Notes under the pieces: model-generated
The model's input: only the letters and a program-made list of their open reading frames with translations
Database searches by the model: none
Told to the model about the DNA's origin: nothing
Shown here: positions 16,851 to 25,310 of the stretch, piece by piece
Layout of the letters: each line of letters opens with the position of its first letter
How positions within the stretch are numbered: the first letter of the stretch is position 1
Assembly: GCF_010681825.2 (NCBI RefSeq)
Contig: NZ_CP066776.1
Location: 806,001-870,000, forward strand
Length of the DNA stretch: 64,000 bases
Source: Sulfuriroseicoccus oceanibius
GTDB taxonomy: Bacteria > Verrucomicrobiota > Verrucomicrobiia > Verrucomicrobiales > SLCJ01
Direction: 5' to 3'
Program-made: the position numbers and the translations under genes

Positions 16851-17708
16851 ATGACTGCTGACACTACTCCGACGGTTCGCGTGTTGCGTGTCCAGTGTGC
16901 TGACGCCACGGGAATCATTCACCGCGTGACCGGAGTGTTGGCTGCGCAGGGGTTGAACGTGATCGAGCAGGAAGAGTTCGTTGATGCTCCGACCGGGCGC
17001 TTCTTTTTGCGTACTGCATTTACGGGGGCAGCGGACGATGTTGCGGTTGCTAAGGCTGTCGCCGATGTGGTCGACGATGCGTCGACTACGGTTCATGTGC
17101 GGCCGCGGCAGAAACGCCGCATTGCGATACTCGTTACCAAAGAGGCACATTGCGTTGGCGATCTGTTGGTGCGTGATTTCAGTGGTGAGCTCAATGCTGA
17201 GATTGCCTGTGTCGTGGGGAACCACGAGACGCTTCGGCCGTTGGTTGAGCGGTTTGGGCATCCGTTCGTGCATGTTCCCAGCGATGGGTTGAGCCATGCC
17301 GAGCATGATGCTGCCGTGCTGGATGCGTTGGATGGCTATCAGGTGGAGTTTCTTGTGTTCGCTAAGTACATGCGGATTGTCGGGCAGGGCTTCATTGATC
17401 ACTACAAGCATCGTATCATTAACATTCACCACTCGTTCTTGCCGGCGTTTATCGGGGCGAAGCCCTACCATCAGGCGTACAAGCGGGGAGTGAAGATCAT
17501 TGGGGCCACCGCGCATTTTGTGACGGGGGATTTGGATGCCGGGCCGATCATCGCGCAGGATGTGGTGTCGGTGCGGCACAGTCACGGTCTGGGGGATATG
17601 ATCCAGTCCGGGCGAAATGTGGAGAAGATTGTGTTGGCGCGTGCGCTGCGGTTGGTTTTTGACGATCGGGTATTCGTGCACGGCAACCGGACGGTGATTT
17701 TTGATTAA
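16851..17708 (+). CDS. purU: Formyltetrahydrofolate deformylase
   Basis: Hydrolyses 10-formyl-THF to THF and formate, supplying formate for purine synthesis and balancing C1 pools. 285 residues: an N-terminal ACT domain (about 8-88; VLRVQCADATGIIHRVTGVL) and a formyltransferase-fold domain (about 98-285) with NIHHSFLPAF, GAKPYHQAYKRGVKIIGATAHFV and DLDAGPII, where the catalytic Asn/His/Asp of this fold are placed. The HHSFLPAF variant separates PurU from GART and Fmt. Palindromic repeat copies 4 and 5 follow the stop codon. Confidence 0.94.
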   Translation: MTADTTPTVRVLRVQCADATGIIHRVTGVLAAQGLNVIEQEEFVDAPTGRFFLRTAFTGAADDVAVAKAVADVVDDASTTVHVRPRQKRRIAILVTKEAHCVGDLLVRDFSGELNAEIACVVGNHETLRPLVERFGHPFVHVPSDGLSHAEHDAAVLDALDGYQVEFLVFAKYMRIVGQGFIDHYKHRIINIHHSFLPAFIGAKPYHQAYKRGVKIIGATAHFVTGDLDAGPIIAQDVVSVRHSHGLGDMIQSGRNVEKIVLARALRLVFDDRVFVHGNRTVIFD

Positions 17709-17751
17709 CGCACCCGCTCCCTCGATGGGGTAGGTCGCTGTTCGGCAACGT

Positions 17752-17845
17752 ATTTGATGCCAGGCATCAAAGTGGCTTGTGGGCGGCGGATGCTGAAAAA
17801 TGGAGGGCTGCGCGTTTATTGGGCGCGTGCGAGGTGGCGCAGGAT
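17752..17845 (+). repeat. RAYT-linked palindromic element, copy 4
   Basis: TTTGATGCCAGGCATCAAA at 17753-17771 (perfect arms, one-base loop) and box TGGCGCAGGAT at 17835-17845. The 94-bp length equals copy 1. Confidence 0.72.
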
Positions 17846-17907
17846 GAGGGGTGTTGCGGGTTGATCAGGCAGGTGGTCGAGATCGCCGAGGCATCTGGGA
17901 CTGGTCA

Positions 17908-18009
17908 ATTTGATGCCAGGCATCAAATGCGATGATGAGGCGCTGTCTCCCTTAGGAGCGGGGATTGGTGAGTGTTTGGTGCACTCTCAGTTGGCGCAGG
18001 ATGGGGCTA
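17908..18009 (+). repeat. RAYT-linked palindromic element, copy 5
   Basis: TTTGATGCCAGGCATCAAA at 17909-17927 and TTGGCGCAGGATGGGGCTA at 17991-18009. The extended distal box matches copy 2 (TTGGCGCAGAATGGGGCTA). Confidence 0.75.
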
Positions 18010-18094
18010 ACGGGGAGGTGGGGGAGCGGAAGCTGCCGGGAATCTATGGGTGTGCTTTGGGTTGCGCTTGATTGGCGGGCGGCGATGGTTGGGT

Positions 18095-19426
18095 GTGTCC
18101 GAGGCCAAGAAAATTTTATCGCTCGCTGGGCCGCTCGTGATTGGGCAGGTCGGGCAGATGCTGCTTGGCGTGGCAGACACGTTGATGGTGGCCAAGCTCG
18201 GCGTGGTGGAGTTGGCTGCGTTGACGTTTGCGACGTTGATTTTCCACGTGCCGTTTGTGTTTGGGATCGGAATGCTGACCTGTGTTGCGGTGCGGACCTC
18301 GGTGGCTCGGGGTGCCGGTGACCGGGCCAAGGGGAGGGCGGTGTGTCGCAATGGCTTGTACCTTGGCGCGGCGACGGGGATTTTGTTGTTTTTGCTCGTT
18401 GGCTTGGGTTTGGTGCCGTTTCTCGGGTGGTTCGGGCAGCCTGAAGCCGTCGTGACGCGCACGCCTAGTTACTATTTGTTAATTATGGCGTCGGCGGTTC
18501 CGGCGCTGATGAGTATCGCGCTGAAGAACCATGGCGACGCGATGGACCGACCCTGGCCGTCGTTCTGGATTTCGTTTGCGGCGATCGTGCTGAACATCGG
18601 GCTCAACTGGGTGTTGATCTATGGCAATCTGGGAGCACCTGCTCTGGGGCTTGAAGGGGCGGGCATCGCGACATTGATCGCCCGCATTTTGATGTTTGTG
18701 GCGATGGTGGTTTGGTTGACGCGATCCAAGGTGTTGCACGACTGGGTGCCGCGTCGGTGGTTGAGGGTTCCGGATTTTGGTGAAATCCGGCAGCAGTTGA
18801 AGCTTGGTGTGCCGGCGTCGTTGCAGACGGTGGCCGAGGTTGGAGCGTTTTCAGCTTCCGGGTTGTTGATTGGCAAGTTTGGTGCAATCGCGTTGGCTGC
18901 GCATCAAGTGGCGATCACGTGTGTGGCGACGGCGTTCATGGTTCCGCTGGGGTTGTCGATGGCGCTGACGGTGCGGATAGGCGAGGCTTACGGGGCGGAA
19001 GATGGTCCGAGAATGCGCCGGATTGTGCGTGCGGGGTGGGGGATGTCGGTAGGCTTCGCGTTGTTCAGTGCGGTGGTCTTCTTGTGCTTTGGCGAGCCGC
19101 TGGCTGCGATGTTCCTAGAGGAACCTGATGTAATTGTGCTGGCGGCGGCGTTGCTCGGGGTTGCCGGGCTTTTCCAAGTGGTAGACGGCCTGCAAGTGGC
19201 GTCGCTGGCGATGTTGCGGGGAATTGAAGACGTGCGGGTGCCGGCGCTTTACGGGTTCGCTGGGTACTGGCTGGCGGCGATCCCATTGGCGTACGTGCTG
19301 GCATTCCACACATCGCTCGGGGCGGTTGGCGTGTGGTGGGGGCTGGCTGCCGGGCTGACGATTGCCGCGGTGGTCCTTGGTGGGCGGCTGTGGAAGAAGG
19401 TCGGGAGGTATTGCGATACCATTTAA
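18095..19426 (+). CDS. MATE-family multidrug/cation efflux protein
   Basis: Na+ or H+ antiporter of the NorM-like MATE family, 12 predicted helices. I prefer GTG 18095 (VSEAKKILSLAGPLVIGQVGQMLLG, the usual family start, 443 residues); the frame is open from GTG-type starts back to 18050. Family hallmarks: GPLVIGQ in helix 1, GVADTLMVAKLGVVELAA, GLNWVLIYG and the second-half LKLGVPASLQTVAEVGAF. The last codons (Asp-Thr-Ile-stop) come from the terminal repeat of MITE copy A, so the insertion has set the C-terminus. A repeat element also lies just upstream. Confidence 0.9.
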   Translation: MSEAKKILSLAGPLVIGQVGQMLLGVADTLMVAKLGVVELAALTFATLIFHVPFVFGIGMLTCVAVRTSVARGAGDRAKGRAVCRNGLYLGAATGILLFLLVGLGLVPFLGWFGQPEAVVTRTPSYYLLIMASAVPALMSIALKNHGDAMDRPWPSFWISFAAIVLNIGLNWVLIYGNLGAPALGLEGAGIATLIARILMFVAMVVWLTRSKVLHDWVPRRWLRVPDFGEIRQQLKLGVPASLQTVAEVGAFSASGLLIGKFGAIALAAHQVAITCVATAFMVPLGLSMALTVRIGEAYGAEDGPRMRRIVRAGWGMSVGFALFSAVVFLCFGEPLAAMFLEEPDVIVLAAALLGVAGLFQVVDGLQVASLAMLRGIEDVRVPALYGFAGYWLAAIPLAYVLAFHTSLGAVGVWWGLAAGLTIAAVVLGGRLWKKVGRYCDTI

Positions 19427-19617
19427 ACGGTCATCTTGGAGTAACCGATGGGAATTGAATGAGTGGGTCAGGGATGAAGGAAGTGATCTTGGCGGGGGCA
19501 TTTTGAGTGATGCCGCGTTTATCACCGCTCAAGTTGCCCACTAGCATCGCGGTTTGCGCCTTGCCTTATTCGAAAAAGCTCTCCGCCATTCCGCCAAATT
19601 GACCGTTTGATTGGTAT
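19416..19617. repeat. MITE-like element, copy A (202 bp)
   Basis: Left end ATACCATTTAAACGGTCA and right end TGACCGTTTGATTGGTAT are inverted repeats; over 29 bp I count about 23 matches. The inside has no coding capacity. It shares its length and internal sequence (GCATCGCGGTTTGCGCCTTG, CTCTCCGCCATTCCGCCA) with copy C. The left end overlaps the last codons and stop of the MATE gene. Confidence 0.85.
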
Positions 19618-19831
19618 GACTTGAGAGGGGCAGTCGTGTCGGGCGCGGCCATCGGGATTGCTTTGGGCTTCGGCCGCGTCATTGGCTCGGCCGGGTAAAT
19701 CACTCCCTTTTACCTGGGGTGGCGCTCGCCTGATGCTCGCTGACCCCAGGCTGTTATGAGGCTCGCCTTCAGCGAGGGGTTGGCGGCGCTTGGGCTTGAG
19801 TTAGCGCTATCTATATCATTTCGTTAGTCCG
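19427..19831. other. Intergenic region: MITE copy A plus hairpin element
   Basis: After the MITE (to 19617) about 90 bp hold nothing I recognise, then a hairpin element at 19713-19776 precedes the stop of the minus-strand nuclease-like gene. Confidence 0.55.
19713..19776. repeat. Double-hairpin intergenic element
   Basis: CCTGGGGT (19713-19720) pairs with ACCCCAGG (19743-19750), enclosing GCTCGCCTGATGCTCGC. A second small hairpin CTCGCCTTCAGCGAG follows at 19762-19776. No T-tract follows, so it does not look like a simple terminator. Only one copy is seen in the window. From its GCTCGCC half-sites I suspect a dispersed repeat. Confidence 0.45.
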
Positions 19832-20560
19832 CTAATCTTGGGCTTCGCGTTGTTTGGCGGCTTGTTGGGCGAGGCGGCTGATTTTCCAAATGCCGAGAAG
19901 TTCTTGTTGGGCGGCGCTTCGTTCGTCAGTGAGGAATTCCAGATACTTGCGTTGGTTGCGGCCGAACGGAGTGTGCGATGCCTTGCCGGTGATGGCTGCG
20001 AGCCCTTCGCGAACGAGCATTGCGGAGAGGTAACGACGTTTGTTGGCGGCTTGGTCGTCGACTTGAACGAAGGCGAAGCGCCGGTTGTTGGGGTCGCCGG
20101 TGGGTTGGAATCGGGTGATGATGCGGAAGTTGTTTTCCTGCAGGGTCTTCAGGGTGAAGTCGCGTGCCGCATTGCTCATGGCGAGCATTTCGTCCATCGG
20201 GGGCGAGCCAAAGTAATCGTGGAGCGCTGTGATTTTCGTGCGTGTGCGGTCGGTGAGTTCGCCTGGTGGGCATTCCACGAAATAGAGTGCCAAATGATAG
20301 ATCTTGCCGTCTTCCTTGACTGTGATGTGATCTCCTTTCCACGTCTCCAGGGATTCGAGCGAGCAGTTTGCCTTTTCGATCACGGTGTATTGCGAGTCGA
20401 TTCTCTCGTTGGGATCGGGCTCGGCGGTTTCTGTGGGTGTTGGGCGTTCGCCGGCGTCGAGATAGGCGGGGCGACGTTCGACGATAGTGGATATGATGTA
20501 GCCGATGCTGGCGAGGACAGCCAGAGTGAGCACGATGTTGAGGGCGAGTCGCTGGTTCAT
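19832..20560 (-). CDS. Membrane-anchored thermonuclease-like (SNase fold) protein
   Basis: 242 residues from ATG 20560 (MNQRLALNIVLTLAVLASIGYIIST, signal anchor). The longer frame to 20779 only translates the 8-bp tandem repeat and is rejected. The C-terminal 150 residues resemble the staphylococcal nuclease fold: RIITRFQPTGDPNNRRFAFVQVDD, RRYLSAMLVREGLAAITG and KYLEFLTDERSAAQQELLGIW. The canonical Arg/Glu/Arg active-site pattern is not clear, so it may be a non-catalytic or divergent member. It would face the periplasm. Its promoter region contains the tandem repeat. Confidence 0.7.
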   Translation of the reverse strand: MNQRLALNIVLTLAVLASIGYIISTIVERRPAYLDAGERPTPTETAEPDPNERIDSQYTVIEKANCSLESLETWKGDHITVKEDGKIYHLALYFVECPPGELTDRTRTKITALHDYFGSPPMDEMLAMSNAARDFTLKTLQENNFRIITRFQPTGDPNNRRFAFVQVDDQAANKRRYLSAMLVREGLAAITGKASHTPFGRNQRKYLEFLTDERSAAQQELLGIWKISRLAQQAAKQREAQD

Positions 20561-20608
20561 GGTAGCAGGAGGATGGTGGCCAAGGTGCCAGATGTGGGCG
20601 GGGGATGG

Positions 20609-20704
20609 GAAGTCTGGAAGTCTGGAAGTCTGGAAGTCTGGAAGTCTGGAAGTCTGGAAGTCTGGAAGTCTGGAAGTCTGGAAGTCTGGAAGTCTGGAAG
20701 TCTG
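20609..20704. repeat. Tandem repeat, 12 perfect copies of GAAGTCTG
   Basis: Twelve uninterrupted 8-bp units, then a degenerate unit. It sits between divergent genes: 48 bp upstream of the nuclease-like start (20560, minus) and 64 bp upstream of the methyltransferase start (20769, plus). On the plus strand it is open in the methyltransferase frame (reading GSLEVWKS), but there is no reason to think it is translated. Confidence 0.95.
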
Positions 20705-20768
20705 GAAGCTGGGGGGAAGTGAGGAATTCGGGAGATTTGGACTGCGGTGGATCTTGGGGCGGGGTAGG

Positions 20769-21365
20769 ATGGGCGCCACAATGGATTGGGATGCACGATA
20801 TCGGGATGGCAGTATGCCGTGGGATCAGAATGCGCCACACCCGTGTTTGGCGGGGATGCGGCGTCGGGCGAGGTGGCGTGGGCGGGTATTGGTGCCGGGG
20901 TGTGGGCGTGGCCACGATTTGGTGTCGCTTGCCGAAGCGTTGCCGGGTGGCGAGGTGACGGGGATCGACATTGCGCCGGCGGCTGTCGAGCGGGTGGTGG
21001 ATTTGCCGGTGAATGCGTCGGCTCGCGTGGGGGACTTGTTCGATTTGGGTGACGACTGGGCGGGCGCGGTTGATTTGGTGTGGGAGCACACGTGCTTTTG
21101 TGCGATCGACCCATCGTTAAGGGCTGGCTATCGAGATGCCATGGCCCGCTTGATCAAGCCGGGAGGGAAGTTGGTTGGCGTCTTCTTTCTGACGATGGTG
21201 GAGGGTCCGGGCGGCGGGCCGCCTCACAACACGGAGATCCACGAGTTGGTGTCTTTGTTTTCGCCGGAGCACGGGTTCCGTGTGCGGAGGTTGGGGCTGT
21301 TGGAGGCTACGTTTCCACAACGGGTTGGCGAGGAGTGGCTGGCGGTGATCGAACGGTTGGGGTGA
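20769..21365 (+). CDS. Thiopurine S-methyltransferase-like SAM-dependent methyltransferase
   Basis: 198 residues from ATG 20769 (ATG 20781 also possible). The TPMT family pattern is clear: WDARYRDGSMPWDQNAPHPCL at the N-terminus, SAM-binding VLVPGCGRGHDLVSLA, acidic loop VTGIDIAPAAVERV, DLVWEHTCFCAIDPSLR, and LIKPGGKLVGVFF followed by GPPHNTEIHELVSLF. Bacterial members methylate small chalcogen (S, Se, Te) compounds; the true substrate here is unknown. The frame continues upstream through the tandem repeat, without conserved sequence. Confidence 0.86.
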   Translation: MGATMDWDARYRDGSMPWDQNAPHPCLAGMRRRARWRGRVLVPGCGRGHDLVSLAEALPGGEVTGIDIAPAAVERVVDLPVNASARVGDLFDLGDDWAGAVDLVWEHTCFCAIDPSLRAGYRDAMARLIKPGGKLVGVFFLTMVEGPGGGPPHNTEIHELVSLFSPEHGFRVRRLGLLEATFPQRVGEEWLAVIERLG

Positions 21366-21494
21366 GATTTTCCGATCTCTGGTGCCAATCCATGGTGGCG
21401 CTGAGACGGAGTGAGAGGCGAGCCTGGGACTTTTTTTCGATTCGGGAACTCTCAACTTTCGGGGGGCGGGGGCATCGGGTATGGTGGCCGCCCT

Positions 21495-24400
21495 ATGGCC
21501 GAATCCGGAGCAGACGAGACAACGCAGACCACGACAAAACCAGCAAACCGCGACGGCGATTTTGTCCATTTGCACCTGCATACGGAGTATTCGACGCTGG
21601 ATGGAGCGGTGCGGATTGGAGATCTGGTCGAGCGTGCGGCCAAGCTGGGGATGCCTGCGGTGGCGATGACCGACCACGGAAACTTGTTTGGCGCGGTGAA
21701 CTTTTTCCTCAAAGCGAAGAAGGCGGGGATCAAGCCGATCTTTGGCTGTGAGATGTATCTGGCGCCGGGCAGTATGCACGACAAGAAGCGCTTGCCGGGG
21801 CAGAAGATCGCGTCGCATTTGACGCTGTTGGTGGAGAACGAGACGGGGTATCAGAACCTGACCAAGTTGGTCTCGATGGCGCATTTGGATGGCTTTTACT
21901 ACAAGCCGCGGATCGACAAAGACGCGCTGCGTAAGTATTCCGAGGGCCTGATCTGTCTCAGTGGCTGCATTGTGGGTGAGATCAACCAGCACATCCAGGA
22001 CGACCAGCTGGATCTGGCGCGCCAGAGCATCCGCGATTTCATCGACATCTTCGGCAAGGAGAACTTCTTCCTTGAGATGCACAACCACGGGATGGAGGCG
22101 CAGATCAAGTGCAATGCCCAGTTGGTTGAGTTCGCCAAGGAGTTTGGGCTTCGCACAGTGGCGGCGAACGACGTGCATTTCCTGGATCGCTCCGACCATG
22201 AGGCGCACGATGTGATGATTTGCATCGGCACCGGGGCGCGGGTGATTGATGAGAACCGGATGCACTACTCCGAGGAGGTGTATTTCAAGACGGGGGCCGA
22301 GATGCGCGAGTTGTTTGCCGACCATCCGGAGGCCTGCGATGTGACCCTGGAGATTGCCGAGCGTTGCAACTACGAGATGCACTTGGACTCGGCGAGTATT
22401 GCCAAGTATCCGGTGGTGGAGTCGCCGGATGGAGGTGACCGCAACCAGTACTTCCGCAAGCTGTGTCACGAGGGATTGGTGTGGCGTTATGGCGAGGAGC
22501 GTGCGACGACCGACCAGGAGTTGATCGAGCGATTGGACTACGAGATCGGCGTGATGGAGAAGATGGGCTTCGTGTCGTACTTCCTTATTGTGCGTGACTT
22601 CATGGACTGGTCGCGGCGTCAGGATATTCCGTTGGGACCTGGCCGTGGATCCGCGGCGGGCTCGTTGGTGGCTTATGCGCTGGGGATTACCGATCTTTGT
22701 CCGATCCGCTTCGGGTTGATTTTCGAACGATTCCTGAACCCGGAACGTAACAGTCCGCCCGACGTCGATATCGACTTCTGTCAGACGCGGCGTCCGGAGG
22801 TGATCCAGTATGTGCGTGAGAAGTACGGTGAGCGTGCGGTTTCCCACATCATCACCTTCGGTACCATGGGTGCCAAGAGTGTGATCCGCGACGTGGGACG
22901 TGTGATGGGGTGGTCGTTTGGTGAATCGGACCAGGTGGCGAAGATGATCCCTGCCGAGTTGGGGATGACGCTTTCCAAGGCGCGCGAGACTAATGCCGAG
23001 TTGGCAGCGTTGATTGAGAACGATGGGCGGGTGCAGGAGTTGTGGCGTCACGCGACCTTCCTTGAAGGTTTGACCCGCGGTACCGGTATCCACGCGGCGG
23101 GTGTGGTGATCTGTGACACCGACATCGACAACTTCGTGGCGCTGACCCGTGGTAACGAGGGGGAAGTGGTGACCCAGGCGGACATGGGCGCGATCACTGA
23201 GATCGGCTTGCTCAAGATGGACTTCCTCGGGCTGAAGACACTCACGGTGATTCAGGACGCGGTGAACTGGGTGCGTCGTCACACGCCGGACTTCGATATT
23301 AACGCGCAGCCGTTCGATGATAAGAAGACCTACGAGTTGCTGCAGCGGGGTGAGACCAAGGCTGTGTTCCAGTTGGAATCCGGTGGTATGGCTGCGACCT
23401 GTGTGAACCTGGGGGTGGACCGAATCGAGGACATTATCGCATTGTTGGCCCTGTACCGACCGGGGCCGATGGACCTGATTCCGAGCTTCATCGATCGTAA
23501 GAAAGGGATCGAGAAAGTGGAGTACATGCACCCGCTGCTCGAGGAGGTGAGTGAGGAAACCTTCGGTATTTTGATCTATCAGGAGCAGGTGCAGAAGGCG
23601 GCCAACCTGTTGGCGGGATACTCGCTGGGTGAGGCTGACTTGTTGCGTCGTGCGATGGGTAAGAAGAAGCTCTCCGAGATGGTGGCCCAGCGGAAAAAGT
23701 TCGTCGAGGGCGCGGCCCGGGTGAACAACATTCCGGCAAAGCAGGCCAACGATATCTTCGACTTGTTGGAGAAGTTCGCGGGTTACGGTTTCAACAAATC
23801 GCACTCCGCTGCGTATGGCTTGATCAGTTACCGCACCGCGTTCCTGAAGGCGAACTATCCGGTGGAGTTCATGTCGGGCGTGATGTCCAACGAGATCAAC
23901 AACACCGAGAAGATCTCGTTCTTCGTCGCCGAGTGCATGGCGATGAACATTCAGATTCTGCCGCCTGATATCAACAAGTCGCTTTCCAAGTTTGCTCCGG
24001 AAAACACGACCGGTGGTCCGATCGAGGATGCGGATGCGATTCGTTACGGGTTGTCGGCGATCAAGAACGTGGGTGAGGGTGCCGTGGCGTTGATGATCCA
24101 AGAGCGCGACAAGAACGGTGAGTTCAAGTCGATGGAGGATTTTGCATCGCGCGTGGATGCCAAAGCGGTGAACCGGAAGCTGCTTGAGAGCTTGGTGCGT
24201 GCGGGTGCGTTCGATTGGACGGGCGAGCCGCGGTGGAAGCTGTTTGGCAAGATTTCGACGGTGTTGGCTGGGGCTTCGGCGGTGCACAAAGACCGTGCGA
24301 GCGGTCAGGTGTCGTTGTTTGACGCGTTGGAGCTGTCGTCTGCGGCGGCGCCACCGAAGCCGGCGGATGATGATCAGAACACAGAACCGGAGTGGACGCG

Positions 24401-25085
24401 CAAAGAGATGCTCGACTTTGAGCGTGAGTTGCTCGGGTTCTACGTCAGTGGTCACCCGCTGGACGATTACCGCGGGCATTTCTCGTCTGGAGACCATTCC
24501 TTGCTTGGTGATATCGACCATTTGGTCATGAGCGACGTGTATCGCGGCCCGTGGAAAGACCGGCCGAAGGGGCACAAGGATGAGAAGCATCCGTACTCGT
24601 TTGTGGCGTTCATCCAGGGGGTGATGACGAGGTTCTCAAAGAACAACAACAAGCCGTTCGCCATCTTGACCGTGGAGGATTACTCCGGATCTCAAGAGGT
24701 GGGGGTGTTTGGTAAGACCTACGACAGGTGCTCCGAGTTGTTGGTGGCTGGGGGTGTGATCAAGATCGACGCGTTGGTGTTGCCTGACGAGCGCTCTGGC
24801 GGGCGCAAGTTGAGTGTGGAGAAGGTATCGGCGGTGAGTCCGCGCGAGCATTCCTACGAGCTCGATGGCGTGGTGACGCTGGTGGTGGACTGCCGCAAGC
24901 CGTTGGCGAAGGAGTTGGCCGACGTGAAGGACGTGGTGAGCGAGTATCCTGGGCGGGTGCCGTTGCATTTGCTTTTCCTGCAGAAAGACGGAAGTCAGAT
25001 CCGAGCGGAAGCGGATGAGAAGTTCGCGGTGGAGCCATCCAGTGGGTTCAAGGTGGCGGCTTCGCGTTGGTTGCCACGGAGGTAG
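21495..25085 (+). CDS. dnaE: DNA polymerase III subunit alpha
   Basis: Replicative polymerase catalytic subunit, 1196 residues from ATG 21495 (the upstream extension to 21411 is not conserved). N-terminal PHP domain (FVHLHLHTEYSTLDGAVRI, TDHGNLFGAV), palm domain with GPGRGSAAGSLVAYALGI and the catalytic PPDVDIDFCQTRR, fingers with GIHAAGVVICD and LLALYRPGPMDLIP, a beta-binding/HhH region (YGFNKSHSAAYGLISYRTAFLKANYP), then an OB-fold (FVAFIQGVMTRFSKNNNKPFAILTVEDYSG) and a C-terminal region. Length and order match DnaE1, not the error-prone DnaE2. MITE copy B begins two bases after the stop codon. Confidence 0.97.
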   Translation: MAESGADETTQTTTKPANRDGDFVHLHLHTEYSTLDGAVRIGDLVERAAKLGMPAVAMTDHGNLFGAVNFFLKAKKAGIKPIFGCEMYLAPGSMHDKKRLPGQKIASHLTLLVENETGYQNLTKLVSMAHLDGFYYKPRIDKDALRKYSEGLICLSGCIVGEINQHIQDDQLDLARQSIRDFIDIFGKENFFLEMHNHGMEAQIKCNAQLVEFAKEFGLRTVAANDVHFLDRSDHEAHDVMICIGTGARVIDENRMHYSEEVYFKTGAEMRELFADHPEACDVTLEIAERCNYEMHLDSASIAKYPVVESPDGGDRNQYFRKLCHEGLVWRYGEERATTDQELIERLDYEIGVMEKMGFVSYFLIVRDFMDWSRRQDIPLGPGRGSAAGSLVAYALGITDLCPIRFGLIFERFLNPERNSPPDVDIDFCQTRRPEVIQYVREKYGERAVSHIITFGTMGAKSVIRDVGRVMGWSFGESDQVAKMIPAELGMTLSKARETNAELAALIENDGRVQELWRHATFLEGLTRGTGIHAAGVVICDTDIDNFVALTRGNEGEVVTQADMGAITEIGLLKMDFLGLKTLTVIQDAVNWVRRHTPDFDINAQPFDDKKTYELLQRGETKAVFQLESGGMAATCVNLGVDRIEDIIALLALYRPGPMDLIPSFIDRKKGIEKVEYMHPLLEEVSEETFGILIYQEQVQKAANLLAGYSLGEADLLRRAMGKKKLSEMVAQRKKFVEGAARVNNIPAKQANDIFDLLEKFAGYGFNKSHSAAYGLISYRTAFLKANYPVEFMSGVMSNEINNTEKISFFVAECMAMNIQILPPDINKSLSKFAPENTTGGPIEDADAIRYGLSAIKNVGEGAVALMIQERDKNGEFKSMEDFASRVDAKAVNRKLLESLVRAGAFDWTGEPRWKLFGKISTVLAGASAVHKDRASGQVSLFDALELSSAAAPPKPADDDQNTEPEWTRKEMLDFERELLGFYVSGHPLDDYRGHFSSGDHSLLGDIDHLVMSDVYRGPWKDRPKGHKDEKHPYSFVAFIQGVMTRFSKNNNKPFAILTVEDYSGSQEVGVFGKTYDRCSELLVAGGVIKIDALVLPDERSGGRKLSVEKVSAVSPREHSYELDGVVTLVVDCRKPLAKELADVKDVVSEYPGRVPLHLLFLQKDGSQIRAEADEKFAVEPSSGFKVAASRWLPRR

Positions 25086-25087
25086 TC

Positions 25088-25189
25088 ATACCATTTTTGC
25101 ACACAGCTCAGGTAGCCCGCTAGCATCGCGCCTTGCTTCACTCGAAAAATCTCTCCGCCATTCCGCCAATTTGACCGTTCAAATGGTAT
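25088..25189. repeat. MITE-like element, copy B (internally deleted, 102 bp)
   Basis: Retains the first bases of the left end (ATACCATTT) joined directly to the internal GCTCAGGTAGCCCGCTAGCA segment, and a full right end (TGACCGTTCAAATGGTAT). About 100 bp of the 202-bp form are missing. Confidence 0.8.
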
Positions 25190-25310
25190 GGCTGTTGGGG
25201 GCACCGTGCTGCGATCGGGTGGGTTGTGCTGGAGGTCCCATGGGTTTGCCATGGGGGGGCGCTTGGCGGGCGTTGACTGAGGTGGGGCAGGCAGTGTATG
25301 ATGCTGCGTC

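Larger units (their letters stand above)
17709..18094. other. Intergenic region occupied by two tandem repeat elements
   Basis: No gene is supported. Elements at 17752 and 17908 lie head to tail and fill most of the gap between purU and the MATE gene. The second box ends about 85 bp before the GTG start of the MATE gene, so its promoter, if local, would lie within or just after the repeat. Confidence 0.65.

Noticed and set aside
5357-17928. TTTGATGCC palindromes as transcription-factor operators
   Set aside because: Association with the RAYT gene, the shared remote box and tandem copies in one gap fit a mobile REP-type element better than operators.
20609-20704. Tandem repeat considered as CRISPR or as a coding repeat (GSLEVWKS)
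   Set aside because: Units are contiguous 8-mers without spacers, and no cas genes are near. Translation in either strand gives only the repeat, upstream of better-supported starts.
21117-24590. 1157-codon open frame on the minus strand
   Set aside because: Fully antisense to dnaE, with low-complexity His/Arg/Leu-rich composition typical of shadow frames in GC-rich genes.
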